Shown: in pieces, positions 17,373 to 26,032 of the stretch
Numbering within the stretch: the first letter of the stretch is position 1
How the letters are laid out: each line of letters begins with the position of its first letter
NCBI RefSeq assembly: GCF_024519725.1
Contig: NZ_JALJRK010000009.1
Span: forward strand, 57,433-121,432
Source of the DNA: Microvirga sp. Mcv34
GTDB taxonomy: Bacteria > Pseudomonadota > Alphaproteobacteria > Rhizobiales > Beijerinckiaceae
DNA: 64,000 nt
Reading direction: 5' to 3'
Notes under the pieces: generated by a model
Told to the model about the DNA's origin: nothing
Databases searched by the model: none
Seen by the model: only the letters and a program-made list of their open reading frames with translations
Made by a program: the position numbers and the translations under genes

Positions 17373-18520
17373 GCGCCCACGCCCTCGCCGAGCCGGGCGT
17401 TGTTCGCCTCGCGGATCCGGGCGGCCTCCTCGTCGTAGAGGAAGGGCAGGAAGGCGAAGCGGCGCCCTTCGGTCACGCGCGACACCGCGTGAAGAAGCGG
17501 GCACGAGAACACCACCGCGCCGCCGGGCGGCGCCTTGTAGCTGCGCGATCCGTATTCGGGGAAGCTCACCTCGCCGCCCTCGAAATCACCGTTCAGATTG
17601 ATGGAGACCGCGAAGCGGCGATGGGCCGTGCCGCTCGTCGTGTTGTCGCGATGCGCGCGGAAGTGCCCGCCGTCCTCCGCCGCGTAGCACGAGACGATGT
17701 AGCGCTCCATGCGGGAGGGCTTGAAGAAATGCACCCGCTCGATTTCCGGATTGATGCGGCGGATGATGCGGTGCTGCACCTGCCGCATCAGGTTCGGGTC
17801 TTCGATCGTGTAGTCCTTGCGGCTCTTGTGGCTCGCATCATGGACCGCCACGGTCTTGCCGTCGACCTCGCGCATGAAGCCCGATTCCTGGCCGCCGTGC
17901 CGCTCGTAGAGACCGATCAGGTGCCGGCAGAATTCCGGCTCGAACACGTCCGGGATCACGAGTACGGGAGCCGGGATCTCGAACCCGGCGAAACGGTCCA
18001 CCGGCGGCAGGTCGCGCAGGTAGGCCATCACCTTCTCCCGATCGCCGCCATCCGGCTCGAAGGGGAAGACGGCGCGCACGCGCAGGGTAGGGTTGAGCAC
18101 CATCCAGAAGCGGCGGATCTGGAGCTGCGACTGGCCCGGCGACGTGTTGCGCGGGAGGGCCCCATAGAGGCGCCCGACGGTGCCGTCGAAGTCCCAGAAA
18201 TGACGGATGCCAGGGATGACCTGCTTCGCCCGCCCCTCCGACTCGTCCGAGGGATCGACGCTCACCCCGAAGATCGCGACCTTGTCGTCGTCGAACAGGT
18301 CGCGGTGGGTCTCCTGGAACGACGCCAGGGTTGCACGCCCGCCCTCGTCCGAGCCCGTCCCGTAGAAGCACAGGACGATATAGCGCCCGGCCACCGTGTC
18401 GAAGCTGAAATGCGGGTTGCTGGTCGAGCTCTGCTTGAACCAGGGAACTGGATCGCCAGCCTGGAGAATGCGGTAGGCCGGCTGCGCGGTTTCAGTTTCA
18501 GGAACGGCGGAATCGGTCAT
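17360..18520 (-). CDS. Fusion of a redoxin-like domain and a 2-oxoglutarate/Fe(II) oxygenase
   Basis: A 386-residue two-domain protein. Residues about 20-175 follow an AhpC/TSA fold (ILQAGDPVPWFKQSS, IFGVSVDPSDESEGRA, FWDFDGTVGRLYGA). The region where a peroxidatic Cys should sit reads GTGSDEGGRATLASF, so that Cys is absent. Residues about 185-370 are a prolyl-4-hydroxylase-like oxygenase: the HxD iron ligands are in FRAHRDNT and the distal His with the 2OG-binding Arg in LLHAVSRVTEGRR. Substrate is unknown; hydroxylation of a protein or small molecule is expected. The 3' end overlaps the Nudix gene tail-to-tail. Confidence 0.85.
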   Translation of the reverse strand: MTDSAVPETETAQPAYRILQAGDPVPWFKQSSTSNPHFSFDTVAGRYIVLCFYGTGSDEGGRATLASFQETHRDLFDDDKVAIFGVSVDPSDESEGRAKQVIPGIRHFWDFDGTVGRLYGALPRNTSPGQSQLQIRRFWMVLNPTLRVRAVFPFEPDGGDREKVMAYLRDLPPVDRFAGFEIPAPVLVIPDVFEPEFCRHLIGLYERHGGQESGFMREVDGKTVAVHDASHKSRKDYTIEDPNLMRQVQHRIIRRINPEIERVHFFKPSRMERYIVSCYAAEDGGHFRAHRDNTTSGTAHRRFAVSINLNGDFEGGEVSFPEYGSRSYKAPPGGAVVFSCPLLHAVSRVTEGRRFAFLPFLYDEEAARIREANNARLGEGVGAYKA

Positions 18521-18589
18521 CGGGCGGTCCAGACAGGCTTGAGCAATATGTTATCTCATTTATTAGAATGCCTTTGCTGCAGCGGCAAG

Positions 18590-19492
18590 CTACCGTTGCG
18601 CCAGGAGCAGGAACCCGACGCCCGCTAGGATCAGCAGCATTCCGGCCAGCTCCCGCCGGGTCGTCGCCTGCGCCAGGAAGCGATGGGACACGGCCTGCGC
18701 CATCAGGACTTCGACGAGTGCCAGCGTCCGCACATTGGCGGCGGTCGTGAGCGCGAAGCCGATGAACCAGAACTGGGATGCCAGCGCCCCGAGGAACCCC
18801 GCCCCCAGGGAGGGACGCCAGGCGGCGAAGCTCGCCATGAGAGCCTTGCGGTCGAAGAGTCCGAGCCAGACCAGGAGAATGGCCGTCTGCAAGCCTAGGC
18901 CCCAGACGAGGGTCGTGGAGGCTCGGATCAGCGGGGAGCCGTGGTCGAGCGACAGGATGGCGCCGCGGAAGCCGATGGCCGCCAGGGCGAAGAAGGCCCC
19001 CGAGGCGAGACCGAAGACAACCGGCTTCACGCCCGAGGAGGTGAGGCTCGTGCCCGGTTTCAGGGACATGAGCACGACCCCCGAGGTCGCCACCGCGATG
19101 GCCAGCGCCATGGCGGGCGTGAGGTGATCGCCCAGCAGGAAGAGCCCGAAAACGGCCACCTGGACCGGCTCGGTCTTGGTATAGGCCGTGACCACCGAGA
19201 AGGCGCGCTCCCGCATGGCCGCGAGCATGAGGGCCGTGGCGAGGATCTGGGTGACCGCTCCGGTGAGGGCATAGGTCAGGAAGGTGGCATTCGGCCCTGG
19301 AACATCCTCTCCGGTCACAAGGTTCATCACGACCAAAGCCAGGAGGGCGAAGGGAAAGCCGTAGAGAAAGCGGACCTGGGTCGCGCCCACGGTTCCGATG
19401 GTTTCGGTCAGGCGCCGCTGGGTGGCGTTGCGGCCGGTCTGGGCCGCCGCCGCGGCCAGGGTCACCGGGATCCAGAGAAGGGATGTTGTCAT
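18590..19492 (-). CDS. EamA/DMT-family transporter
   Basis: A 300-residue membrane protein with about ten hydrophobic segments arranged as two EamA repeats, e.g. LLWIPVTLAAAAAQTGRN at the N-terminus, YTKTEPVQVAVFGLFLLGD near the first repeat end, and MAQAVSHRFLAQATTRREL near the C-terminus. DMT proteins of this type usually export metabolites or amino acids; the substrate is not predictable. ATG at 19492 (MTTSLLWIP) was preferred to an upstream in-frame start at 19534, which would add a polar leader. It lies 69 bases beyond the start of the oxygenase gene on the same strand and is divergent from the carboxypeptidase gene. Confidence 0.82.
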   Translation of the reverse strand: MTTSLLWIPVTLAAAAAQTGRNATQRRLTETIGTVGATQVRFLYGFPFALLALVVMNLVTGEDVPGPNATFLTYALTGAVTQILATALMLAAMRERAFSVVTAYTKTEPVQVAVFGLFLLGDHLTPAMALAIAVATSGVVLMSLKPGTSLTSSGVKPVVFGLASGAFFALAAIGFRGAILSLDHGSPLIRASTTLVWGLGLQTAILLVWLGLFDRKALMASFAAWRPSLGAGFLGALASQFWFIGFALTTAANVRTLALVEVLMAQAVSHRFLAQATTRRELAGMLLILAGVGFLLLAQR

Positions 19493-19683
19493 GTCGATCT
19501 TCAAACGGCGCGGCTCTTGCCACTCTCTTGACACGAATTTCGTTAAGAAGGGCGGTATAAACTGACAAAAATCCGGCCAACCTAGCCAAGGTTAGGGTTT
19601 GGCCCTACAAATGGCCCAGCTGACAGGCGGGGCCTCACCGAGATCCTCTCCTATCGTTGGACGAAGCCAAGGAGTCGTTCCGC

Positions 19684-21057
19684 ATGAACGTTAGCCGTGC
19701 CCTCCGCGCGACAGCCTTTGCCCTTGCCGCCTTGTTCAGCGGTTCGGCGCTGGCGGCCGGCGGCCCTGCTCTTGTCGTTGAACTCGAATCCGGCCGCGTC
19801 CTGCACGCGGAACGGGCGACCGACCCCTGGTTTCCGGCTTCGATCACCAAGCTGATGACGGCCTATGTGGCCCTCGACAAGGTGCGCTCCGGCCAGATGA
19901 GCATGGAGACGCTGCTCACCGTCACCGACGGCGCGGCCGCCCTGCCTCCGTCCAAGATGGGCTTCAAGCCCGGCACGCAGATCCGCCTCGACAACGCCCT
20001 CAAGATCATGATGGTGAAGTCGGCGAACGACATCGCCGCGACCATCGCGGAGAATATCGGCGGCTCGATCGACGGCTTCGCCGACCTGATGAACGCCCAT
20101 GCCCAGCGCCTCGGCATGGTGAGCAGTCATTTCGTCAATCCCCACGGCCTGCCCGACGAGCGCAACCAGACCACGGCCCGCGACATGGCGGTTCTGGCCC
20201 GGGCTCTGCTGCTCGAATTCCCGGAGGACAGGGAGCTGTTCGACATCGGGGCGGTTCAGTACGGCCGGCGCATCATGCGCAACACGAATGGCCTCATCGG
20301 CCGCTATCCCGGCGCCGACGGCATGAAGACCGGCTTCATCTGCTCGGCGGGCTTCAACGTGGTGGCGAGCGCCACGCGCAACGGCCGCCACCTCATCACG
20401 GTCGTGCTCGGCGCCCCATCGGCCAACGAGCGCACGATCAAGGCGGCCGAGCTGTTCGACCGGGGCTTCAGCAGCAAGGTGAACTTCACCAACCCGGAAC
20501 TCGCGGCCCTGCCGGTCTCCAGCAACTCCACGCCGCCGGACATGCGGCCCGTCATCTGCGACCGTCGTGGACCGATGCCGCAGGAGGAAGACGCCCCGGC
20601 CGTGGCCGAGACGGACAGCAACATCCCGAACCTGTTCTCCTCCGAGGTCATGGCTTTTGCCGGGGACACGGCCCAGAAGCCGGTGCGCACCGTGCTCGGC
20701 CCCCGCGCGGCGGTTCAGCCGGAGCGCGTCTGGATCGGCCTCAACCCTCCGTCCGAGGCCGAGCTCGCCGCCCAGGCGGCCGCGGAAGACGCCGCCGAGC
20801 AGGCCCGCAAGGCGAAGACCAAAAAGGCCACCGCTTCCAAGAAGGCGCCGGCCAAGAAGAGCGACGCCAAGGCTTCCGAGGAGAGCGAGACGGCCGACAA
20901 GGAGCCCGTGAAGTCCACGGCGAAGGGCAAGGACCATGGGCGCGCCAGCGTCGCCGTGAAGCCGGTGACCGGCAACGCCAAGCCCGCGTCCAAGCCGGCC
21001 GCGAAGGCTCCCCAGAAAGCCGACGCCAACGGGAAGCCCAAATCCATCGCGAACTGA
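19684..21057 (+). CDS. D-alanyl-D-alanine carboxypeptidase (class C low-molecular-weight PBP)
   Basis: A 457-residue secreted penicillin-binding protein. A signal peptide (MNVSRALRATAFALAALFSG, cleavage after ALAA) precedes the peptidase S11 domain with all three active-site motifs: SITK (about 50), SAND (about 110) and KTGF (about 216). It trims the terminal D-Ala of peptidoglycan stem peptides in the periplasm. Beyond about residue 340 is a Lys/Ala-rich low-complexity tail (KAKTKKATASKK, SKPAAKAPQKA) with no fold, unlike the amphipathic membrane anchor of DacA. The ATG at 19684 starts the signal peptide; an upstream TTG in frame was rejected. A strong terminator follows. Confidence 0.92.
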   Translation: MNVSRALRATAFALAALFSGSALAAGGPALVVELESGRVLHAERATDPWFPASITKLMTAYVALDKVRSGQMSMETLLTVTDGAAALPPSKMGFKPGTQIRLDNALKIMMVKSANDIAATIAENIGGSIDGFADLMNAHAQRLGMVSSHFVNPHGLPDERNQTTARDMAVLARALLLEFPEDRELFDIGAVQYGRRIMRNTNGLIGRYPGADGMKTGFICSAGFNVVASATRNGRHLITVVLGAPSANERTIKAAELFDRGFSSKVNFTNPELAALPVSSNSTPPDMRPVICDRRGPMPQEEDAPAVAETDSNIPNLFSSEVMAFAGDTAQKPVRTVLGPRAAVQPERVWIGLNPPSEAELAAQAAAEDAAEQARKAKTKKATASKKAPAKKSDAKASEESETADKEPVKSTAKGKDHGRASVAVKPVTGNAKPASKPAAKAPQKADANGKPKSIAN

Positions 21058-21082
21058 TCCGCGACACGAGAGATCCTCCGCA

Positions 21083-21108
21083 ACGCCCGGTCATCGACCG
21101 GGCGTTTT
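21083..21108 (+). terminator. Rho-independent terminator of the carboxypeptidase gene
   Basis: Perfect 10-bp stem ACGCCCGGTC (21083-21092) / GACCGGGCGT (21096-21105) with a 3-base loop and a TTTT run, 26 bases after the stop codon. Confidence 0.85.
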
Positions 21109-21175
21109 GCTTGCTCCCTTGCTTTCGCGGCCGATCCGCGCGAACGGTTCAGGGTCCAGAGTATAACACGTCGTC

Positions 21176-22126
21176 ATGACCCGCTCCTCCTCCCCCACCG
21201 ACGGCCTCCTCTTCGCCCTCGCCTCGGCCAGCCTCTACGGGCTCAACATTGTCTACGCGCGCATGGCGTCCTTTGCCGGGGCCAGCGGGTCGGCCATCGT
21301 GGTCTACCGGGTCTTCCTGATGCTGGCGCTGATCGGCATCGTGGCGGCCGTCGCGAGACGCTCGCTCGCCATGGCACGGGAGGAGAGGGGCAAGCTCGTC
21401 CTCCTCGGGATCTCCAGCGCCCTACAGGGCATCGGCTATCTGTCGTCCGTCGCGTTCATCCCGGTGGCGGTTGCGGCGGTCGTCTTCTACACCTATCCCA
21501 TCATCATCGTCCTCGCGAGCCCGTTCGTGGAGAGGACGCCCCTGACGCGGACCCTGGTGGCGATCGTCGCCGTCGCAACCCTCGGCGTCGGCCTGGTGGT
21601 GGGGCCTGCCTTCTCCGATCTCGATTGGCGCGGTCTGGCCCTCGCCTTCGGTGCCAGCATCGCCACGGCGGTCCAGTTCTTCACCGCAGCGCGCTGCACG
21701 AAGACGGGCGTGGTGGCGAAGGTGTTCTGGCTTCAGCTGATCATTCTTCCGACGGCGATCCTCATCGGCCTCACCGCGGGGCAGCTGGCGCCCCCATCCG
21801 TCCTGGCCCTGGCGCCCTTCGCCGTGACGATGACGATCGCCGGCTATGTCGGCGGGTTCGTCCTGCAGTTCCTGGCGCTCGGGCGCATCTCGGCGGTGGC
21901 GGCCGGGATCGTCTATTGCTTCGAGCCGGTGGTGGCGGCCCTGTCCTCGGCCCTCATCCTGAACGAGAGCCTGGCGCCGATGCAGATCGCCGGCGGGGCT
22001 CTTGTGCTGGCCGCGATCATGGCCAACGTTCTTCTGGACCAGCGGCGTCCGAAGGATGCGCCTGAGCGTCGACCGCGAAACTGGAAGCCGGTTTTGCGTG
22101 AGACGATGCCGGAAACCAAAAACTGA
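21176..22126 (+). CDS. EamA/DMT-family transporter
   Basis: A 316-residue membrane protein with two EamA repeats and about ten hydrophobic helices ([20 protein letters not shown] at the start; [18 protein letters not shown] in the first repeat; [20 protein letters not shown] in the second). The [12 protein letters not shown] and [17 protein letters not shown] blocks are the usual repeat ends in this family. The function is metabolite export or uptake with unknown substrate. It is a different subgroup from the EamA gene at 18590-19492 and is not a recent duplicate by eye. The CobW-family gene follows after 52 bases, so the two may be co-transcribed. Confidence 0.85.
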   Translation: MTRSSSPTDGLLFALASASLYGLNIVYARMASFAGASGSAIVVYRVFLMLALIGIVAAVARRSLAMAREERGKLVLLGISSALQGIGYLSSVAFIPVAVAAVVFYTYPIIIVLASPFVERTPLTRTLVAIVAVATLGVGLVVGPAFSDLDWRGLALAFGASIATAVQFFTAARCTKTGVVAKVFWLQLIILPTAILIGLTAGQLAPPSVLALAPFAVTMTIAGYVGGFVLQFLALGRISAVAAGIVYCFEPVVAALSSALILNESLAPMQIAGGALVLAAIMANVLLDQRRPKDAPERRPRNWKPVLRETMPETKN

Positions 22127-22178
22127 GAGCCTTGGATCTCAATATCCGTTGCCTTGGCGACGATTGCGGATTGATACG

Positions 22179-23327
22179 ATGACGACCACGACACCTCCCC
22201 CGCCGATCCCGCTCACCATTCTCACAGGATTCCTGGGTTCCGGGAAAACGACGCTTCTCAACCGGCTCCTGAAGGATCCGGCCCTGCGGGACACGGTGGT
22301 GATCATGAACGAGTTCGGCGAGATCGGCCTCGACCACCTGCTGGTAGAGACCGTCGACGAGGGCATGGTGCTGCTCTCCGCCGGATGCCTCTGCTGCACG
22401 GTGCGCGGTGACCTCATCGCGACCCTGGAAGACCTCCTGCGCAAGCGCGACAACGGCCGAATCCTGCCCTTCAAGCGCGTGATCATCGAGACCACGGGCC
22501 TCGCCGACCCGGCGCCGATCCTCCATGCGGTGCTGTATCACCCCTATCTGTCGATGCGCTACGCGGTGGAAGGCGTGGTGACGACGGTCGACGTTGTCAA
22601 CGGGACAACCACCCTGGACACCCATCGGGAGGCCGTGAAACAGGCGGCCGTCGCCGAGCGGATCGTCATCACCAAGACCGATCTCATGGATGACCGGCAG
22701 GGCCTCGACCGGCTGCGCGAGCGGCTGCACCAGCTCAATCCCGGCGCCGCTCTCCTGGAGGCGGATGCGCCGGCCGAAGCGGTCATCGCAGGCGGTCTCT
22801 TCGGCCTCGACGGCAAGATCGCCGACGTGGCCCAGTGGCTGAAGACGGAGGCCGTGGAGGAGGCGGAGCGCGAGAGCCACGCCCATCAGCATGGTCATCA
22901 CCACCATCATGGTCATGGGCACGATCATCATCACCACCATCATCACGACGTGAACCGGCACGACGACAGGATTCATTCCTTCTGCCTCACCAGCGACGAG
23001 CCGATCCGCCAGGGCACGCTCGACATGTTCCTGGACCTCCTGCGCTCGTCGCAGGGCGCGAAACTGCTGCGGGTGAAGGGCCTCGTGGCGCTGGCCGAGG
23101 ATCCCGAGCATCCGGTGGTGATCCACGGCGTGCAGCATGTGATCCATGTTCCCGCCGTACTGCCGCGCTGGCCCAGCGATGACCGGCGCAGCCGTATCGT
23201 GTTCATCGTGGACGACCTGGAGCGCGAGACCGTGGAAAAGCTCTGGGACGCCTTTCTCGGGCGCCCCGCCATCGATGCGCCGGACGCGGCGGCGCTCTCA
23301 GACAACCCGCTGTCTCTTCGACGGTAA
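22179..23327 (+). CDS. CobW/COG0523-family GTP-binding metallochaperone
   Basis: A 382-residue G3E GTPase. Walker A is [12 protein letters not shown] (about residues 15-26), the metal-binding CxCC motif is in [11 protein letters not shown] (about 70), and the ITKTDLMD G4 motif is near 165. A histidine-rich loop (about residues 230-260, [19 protein letters not shown]) lies between the GTPase and CobW C-terminal domains. Such proteins deliver Zn, Co or Fe to client enzymes; the His loop favours zinc. ATG at 22179 precedes the GTPase domain directly, while longer in-frame readings overlap the EamA gene. No clear Zur box was found directly upstream. Confidence 0.9.
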   Translation: MTTTTPPPPIPLTILTGFLGSGKTTLLNRLLKDPALRDTVVIMNEFGEIGLDHLLVETVDEGMVLLSAGCLCCTVRGDLIATLEDLLRKRDNGRILPFKRVIIETTGLADPAPILHAVLYHPYLSMRYAVEGVVTTVDVVNGTTTLDTHREAVKQAAVAERIVITKTDLMDDRQGLDRLRERLHQLNPGAALLEADAPAEAVIAGGLFGLDGKIADVAQWLKTEAVEEAERESHAHQHGHHHHHGHGHDHHHHHHHDVNRHDDRIHSFCLTSDEPIRQGTLDMFLDLLRSSQGAKLLRVKGLVALAEDPEHPVVIHGVQHVIHVPAVLPRWPSDDRRSRIVFIVDDLERETVEKLWDAFLGRPAIDAPDAAALSDNPLSLRR

Positions 23328-23359
23328 GGACACTTTCGCAAAAGCTGGTCCTCGGATAG

Positions 23360-23378
23360 GTTATAGCAATTCTATAAC
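23360..23378. promoter_or_regulatory. Perfect inverted repeat, candidate operator
   Basis: GTTATAG (23360-23366) and CTATAAC (23372-23378) are exact inverted 7-mers with a 5-base spacer. The site lies 24 bases before the start of the secreted-protein gene and after the CobW gene. It has the size and symmetry of a dimer-binding site. It loosely resembles the GTTAT...ATAAC core of zinc-uptake regulator boxes but has a longer spacer, so the regulator is unknown. Confidence 0.4.
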
Positions 23379-23402
23379 GCTGATTCTGTAAGGCTGATTG
23401 CG

Positions 23403-24395
23403 ATGCAGGTGTCGAAATTCCTCCTTGCCGTTCTTCTGTGCGGAACGGCCCTCGCCGTTCCGGTTCAAGCCAAGCAGCCTCCGGGAAAGCGCATCCTCAA
23501 GATCGACGTGCGGGTCGAGGGCACGGAAGGCTGGCAGACCAAGGTCAGCTCCGAGAAGGGAACGATCTCGGAGCACTTCTACCTAGCGACGGTCCTGGAG
23601 CCGAGCGACAGCCTCGATGCCATGAATCCTCTCGATCCGGATTCCATGCGCAAGGCGCAGGAAACCAGCGCCCGGCAGATCGCCAACGTCCAGAAGATCC
23701 AGGAGCGCAACAGGGCGCTCGCGCCCGCCGCCCCGCCGAATCCCGCCATGCAGCAGCAGGTCAACCAGGCGATCATGCAGGCCTATGCCCGGTGCAAAGG
23801 TGACGAAGCCTGCATCAAGGCCGCCGTGATGCAATCGAATCCCGGCCTGATGACCCCGCCTCCCGGGGCCACCATGCGGCCCGGCATCCCGGATACCGCA
23901 ACAACCCAGGAGGACAAGGCTGTCTACCGGCAATGGTTCGGCCTCGAAGGGTGTCCCGGCAAGTTCAGGGCGACCCGCAACGACATCGGCCGGGGTTCCG
24001 TGTCGGATGTGGGCGCGTCGAAGCCGTGGAACCACGAGGTCAGGTTCGATATCGCGCAGGACAAGCCGTCCCTGTGCCTGTCTTATCCGATGTCGGTGGT
24101 GGACGAGGAAGCGGGCCGGCTTTTCCTGCCGGGCTTCCTCTTTCCCGAGGCGGCCGCCCTGCAGGCGAATGCCGGAAACGTCAAGGCGACCGTTCCCGGC
24201 GAGATCGCCGCATGGGTGAGCAGGACCTTGAAGGGCGCGCCGCTCTCCGGCACGAAAGCCGAAACGATCAGCCTGCAACAGCCGATCGTCGTTCTGCCGC
24301 TGGCGAACGCCGCCTACAGCGGCAAGGCCAAGGTCACCGTGACCTGGAGCCTGACCGAGACCTACAAGGCGGGGACAGCCCTGCCCGACATGTGA
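23403..24395 (+). CDS. Secreted protein of unknown function
   Basis: A 330-residue protein I do not recognise. It has a Sec signal peptide (MQVSKFLLAVLLCGTALAVP, cleavage near QAKQ). The mature protein has an N-terminal beta-like segment (RILKIDVRVEGTEGWQT), a helical Gln/Ala-rich middle (AMQQQVNQAIMQAYARCKGD) with CKGDEAC resembling a small disulfide loop, a Pro-rich stretch, and a C-terminal domain with two further cysteines (LEGCPGKF, SLCLSYP). The segment around KVSSEKGTISEHF could start a ligand-binding beta domain. A perfect inverted repeat precedes it; the next gene is convergent, 13 bases after its stop. Probably periplasmic or extracellular. Confidence 0.75.
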   Translation: MQVSKFLLAVLLCGTALAVPVQAKQPPGKRILKIDVRVEGTEGWQTKVSSEKGTISEHFYLATVLEPSDSLDAMNPLDPDSMRKAQETSARQIANVQKIQERNRALAPAAPPNPAMQQQVNQAIMQAYARCKGDEACIKAAVMQSNPGLMTPPPGATMRPGIPDTATTQEDKAVYRQWFGLEGCPGKFRATRNDIGRGSVSDVGASKPWNHEVRFDIAQDKPSLCLSYPMSVVDEEAGRLFLPGFLFPEAAALQANAGNVKATVPGEIAAWVSRTLKGAPLSGTKAETISLQQPIVVLPLANAAYSGKAKVTVTWSLTETYKAGTALPDM

Positions 24396-24408
24396 GCCCG
24401 GCGTTCCC

Positions 24409-25176
24409 TCACGCGGCCATCTGCGAGCGCTGCGCCCAGCCGGTCATGGAGCGCTCCACATAGGCCGTGATCACGTACATGACGACGCCGAGCACCGCGA
24501 GCACCACGAGGGCCGCCCAGACCAGCGGCACCTCGAACGCCGCCGAGGCGCGGGTGAGCAGGTTGCCGATGCCCACATTGGACGCGTTCTGCTCGCCAAT
24601 GACCGAGCCTACATAGGCGAGCGTGATTGCAACCTTCAGCGAGCCGAAGAAATACGGCATGGCGCGGGGCACGCCGACCTTGAGCACGATATCCCGCTTC
24701 GAGGCGCCGAGCGCCCGCAGCACGTCCTCCATTTCAGGCTCCACCGTGGAGATGCCGGTGGCCACGTTCACCACGATGGGGAAGAACGAGATCAGGAAGG
24801 CCGTCAGCACCGGCGGCACCCAGCCGACGCCGAACCAGAACACGAGGATCGGCACCACGGCCACCTTCGGGATCGAATTGAAGCCCACGAGCAGCGGATA
24901 GGACCCCGCATTGATGAGCCGCGAGGAGCCGAGCACCATGCCGAGCAGCAGGCCGAACCCGACCGCGAGGCCGAAGCCCGCCAGCGTCATCCACAGGGTG
25001 TGCATGGCATGGTAGGCAAGCTGGGTCCGGTATTCCCACACGGCGAGAAGGATCGTAGAGGGTGCCGGAAGGATGAAGCTCGATACCTTCAGGACGCGGC
25101 AGACGATCTCCCACAGCAGGAAGAACCCGATGGTGAAGACCCAGGGGGCGAGGGCGAGCTGGTTCTTGGTTTTCAT
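24409..25176 (-). CDS. ABC transporter permease (NMT1/taurine-type importer)
   Basis: A 255-residue inner-membrane permease with about six hydrophobic helices. The cytoplasmic coupling (EAA-like) loop is visible as RALGASKRDIVLKVGVPRAM (about residues 155-175). The fold matches BPD_transp_1 permeases of the SsuC/TauC group. It is the third gene of a three-gene operon: solute-binding protein, ATPase, permease. The ATPase gene stops 5 bases before its start. The ligand class for this group includes sulfonates, nitrate, pyrimidine precursors and riboflavin-like compounds; nothing here decides which. Confidence 0.9.
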   Translation of the reverse strand: MKTKNQLALAPWVFTIGFFLLWEIVCRVLKVSSFILPAPSTILLAVWEYRTQLAYHAMHTLWMTLAGFGLAVGFGLLLGMVLGSSRLINAGSYPLLVGFNSIPKVAVVPILVFWFGVGWVPPVLTAFLISFFPIVVNVATGISTVEPEMEDVLRALGASKRDIVLKVGVPRAMPYFFGSLKVAITLAYVGSVIGEQNASNVGIGNLLTRASAAFEVPLVWAALVVLAVLGVVMYVITAYVERSMTGWAQRSQMAA

Positions 25177-25181
25177 GGTTT

Positions 25182-25973
25182 TCAGGCCGCCTTGCGCGCC
25201 TGCGCGATATGCCCGCGCAGCTCATGGACGAGAGCGGAGAATTCCGGCGTGTAGGTGATCTCGAGATCGCGCGGCCGCGGGAACTCCACCTCCCGCTCGG
25301 CGACGATCCGGCCCGGCCGCGCGCTCATGCAGAAGATCCGGTCCGACAGGAACGCGGCCTCGCGCAGATCGTGGGTGACGAGAATGATCGTGACCTTCTG
25401 GGCCGCATGGAGGTCGCGCATCACGCACCACAATTCCTCGCGGGTGAAGCTGTCGAGCGCGCCGAAGGGCTCGTCGAGCATCAGGAGCTTCGGCTCGTGG
25501 ATCAGCGCCCGGCAGAGGGAGGCGCGCTGCTGCATGCCGCCGGAGAGCTGCCAGGGATACTTACGCCCCTGACCTTTCAGGCCGACCTGCTCCAGCAGGC
25601 TCTCGGCCTTGGCCACGTATTCCGCCTTGTGGCGGCGCAGCCGCGCGCGGTGCGGTTCCACGATCTCGAGCGGCAGGAGAATGTTGTCGAGGGTGGTCCG
25701 CCAAGGCAGCATGGTCGGGTTCTGGAAGGCCATGCCGGCGAGCTTGACAGGAGCTCCCACCTGCCTGCCATCGACGATGACCGTTCCCTCGCGGGGAAAC
25801 TGCAGACCGGTGGCGAGCTTCATGAGGGTGGACTTGCCGCAGCCGGAAGGCCCCACGATGGCGGCGAACTCGCCCTCGTTCACCTTGAGGGTGAGGTTCC
25901 TGACCGCGGGCAGGCCATCCTCGGCCCGCGCATAGACATGGGTGACGTCGTGAATGTCGACAAAGGGTTTCAT
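25182..25973 (-). CDS. ABC transporter ATP-binding protein (SsuB/TauB-type)
   Basis: A 263-residue ATPase with Walker A GPSGCGKST (about residue 42), Q-loop AFQNPTMLPW (about 85), signature LSGGMQQRA (about 143), Walker B LLMLDEPFGALD (about 164) and the switch His in LVTHDLREA (about 198). It energises the permease encoded 5 bases downstream. Sequence style places it with nitrate/sulfonate/taurine importers. It starts 59 bases after the solute-binding protein gene, and a strong hairpin lies in that gap. Catalytic motifs are complete, so it should be active. Confidence 0.95.
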   Translation of the reverse strand: MKPFVDIHDVTHVYARAEDGLPAVRNLTLKVNEGEFAAIVGPSGCGKSTLMKLATGLQFPREGTVIVDGRQVGAPVKLAGMAFQNPTMLPWRTTLDNILLPLEIVEPHRARLRRHKAEYVAKAESLLEQVGLKGQGRKYPWQLSGGMQQRASLCRALIHEPKLLMLDEPFGALDSFTREELWCVMRDLHAAQKVTIILVTHDLREAAFLSDRIFCMSARPGRIVAEREVEFPRPRDLEITYTPEFSALVHELRGHIAQARKAA

Positions 25974-26000
25974 GACACGAAGCCGGCGAGCCAGAAGAAG

Positions 26001-26025
26001 AGCCCGGCCGCTGGACGGCCGGGCT
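26001..26025 (-). other. Intercistronic hairpin after the solute-binding protein gene
   Basis: Perfect 10-bp stem AGCCCGGCCG / CGGCCGGGCT with a 5-base loop, located between the binding-protein stop and the ATPase start. There is no U-run, so it is more likely an mRNA stabiliser or partial attenuator that raises the binding-protein:ATPase ratio than a full terminator. That role is inferred from comparable ABC operons. Confidence 0.6.
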
Positions 26026-26032
26026 TGCGGGA

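Noticed and set aside
19528..19561. TTGACA ... TATAAA promoter upstream of the carboxypeptidase gene
   Set aside because: The two hexamers are 22 bases apart, too far for a standard sigma-70 promoter.
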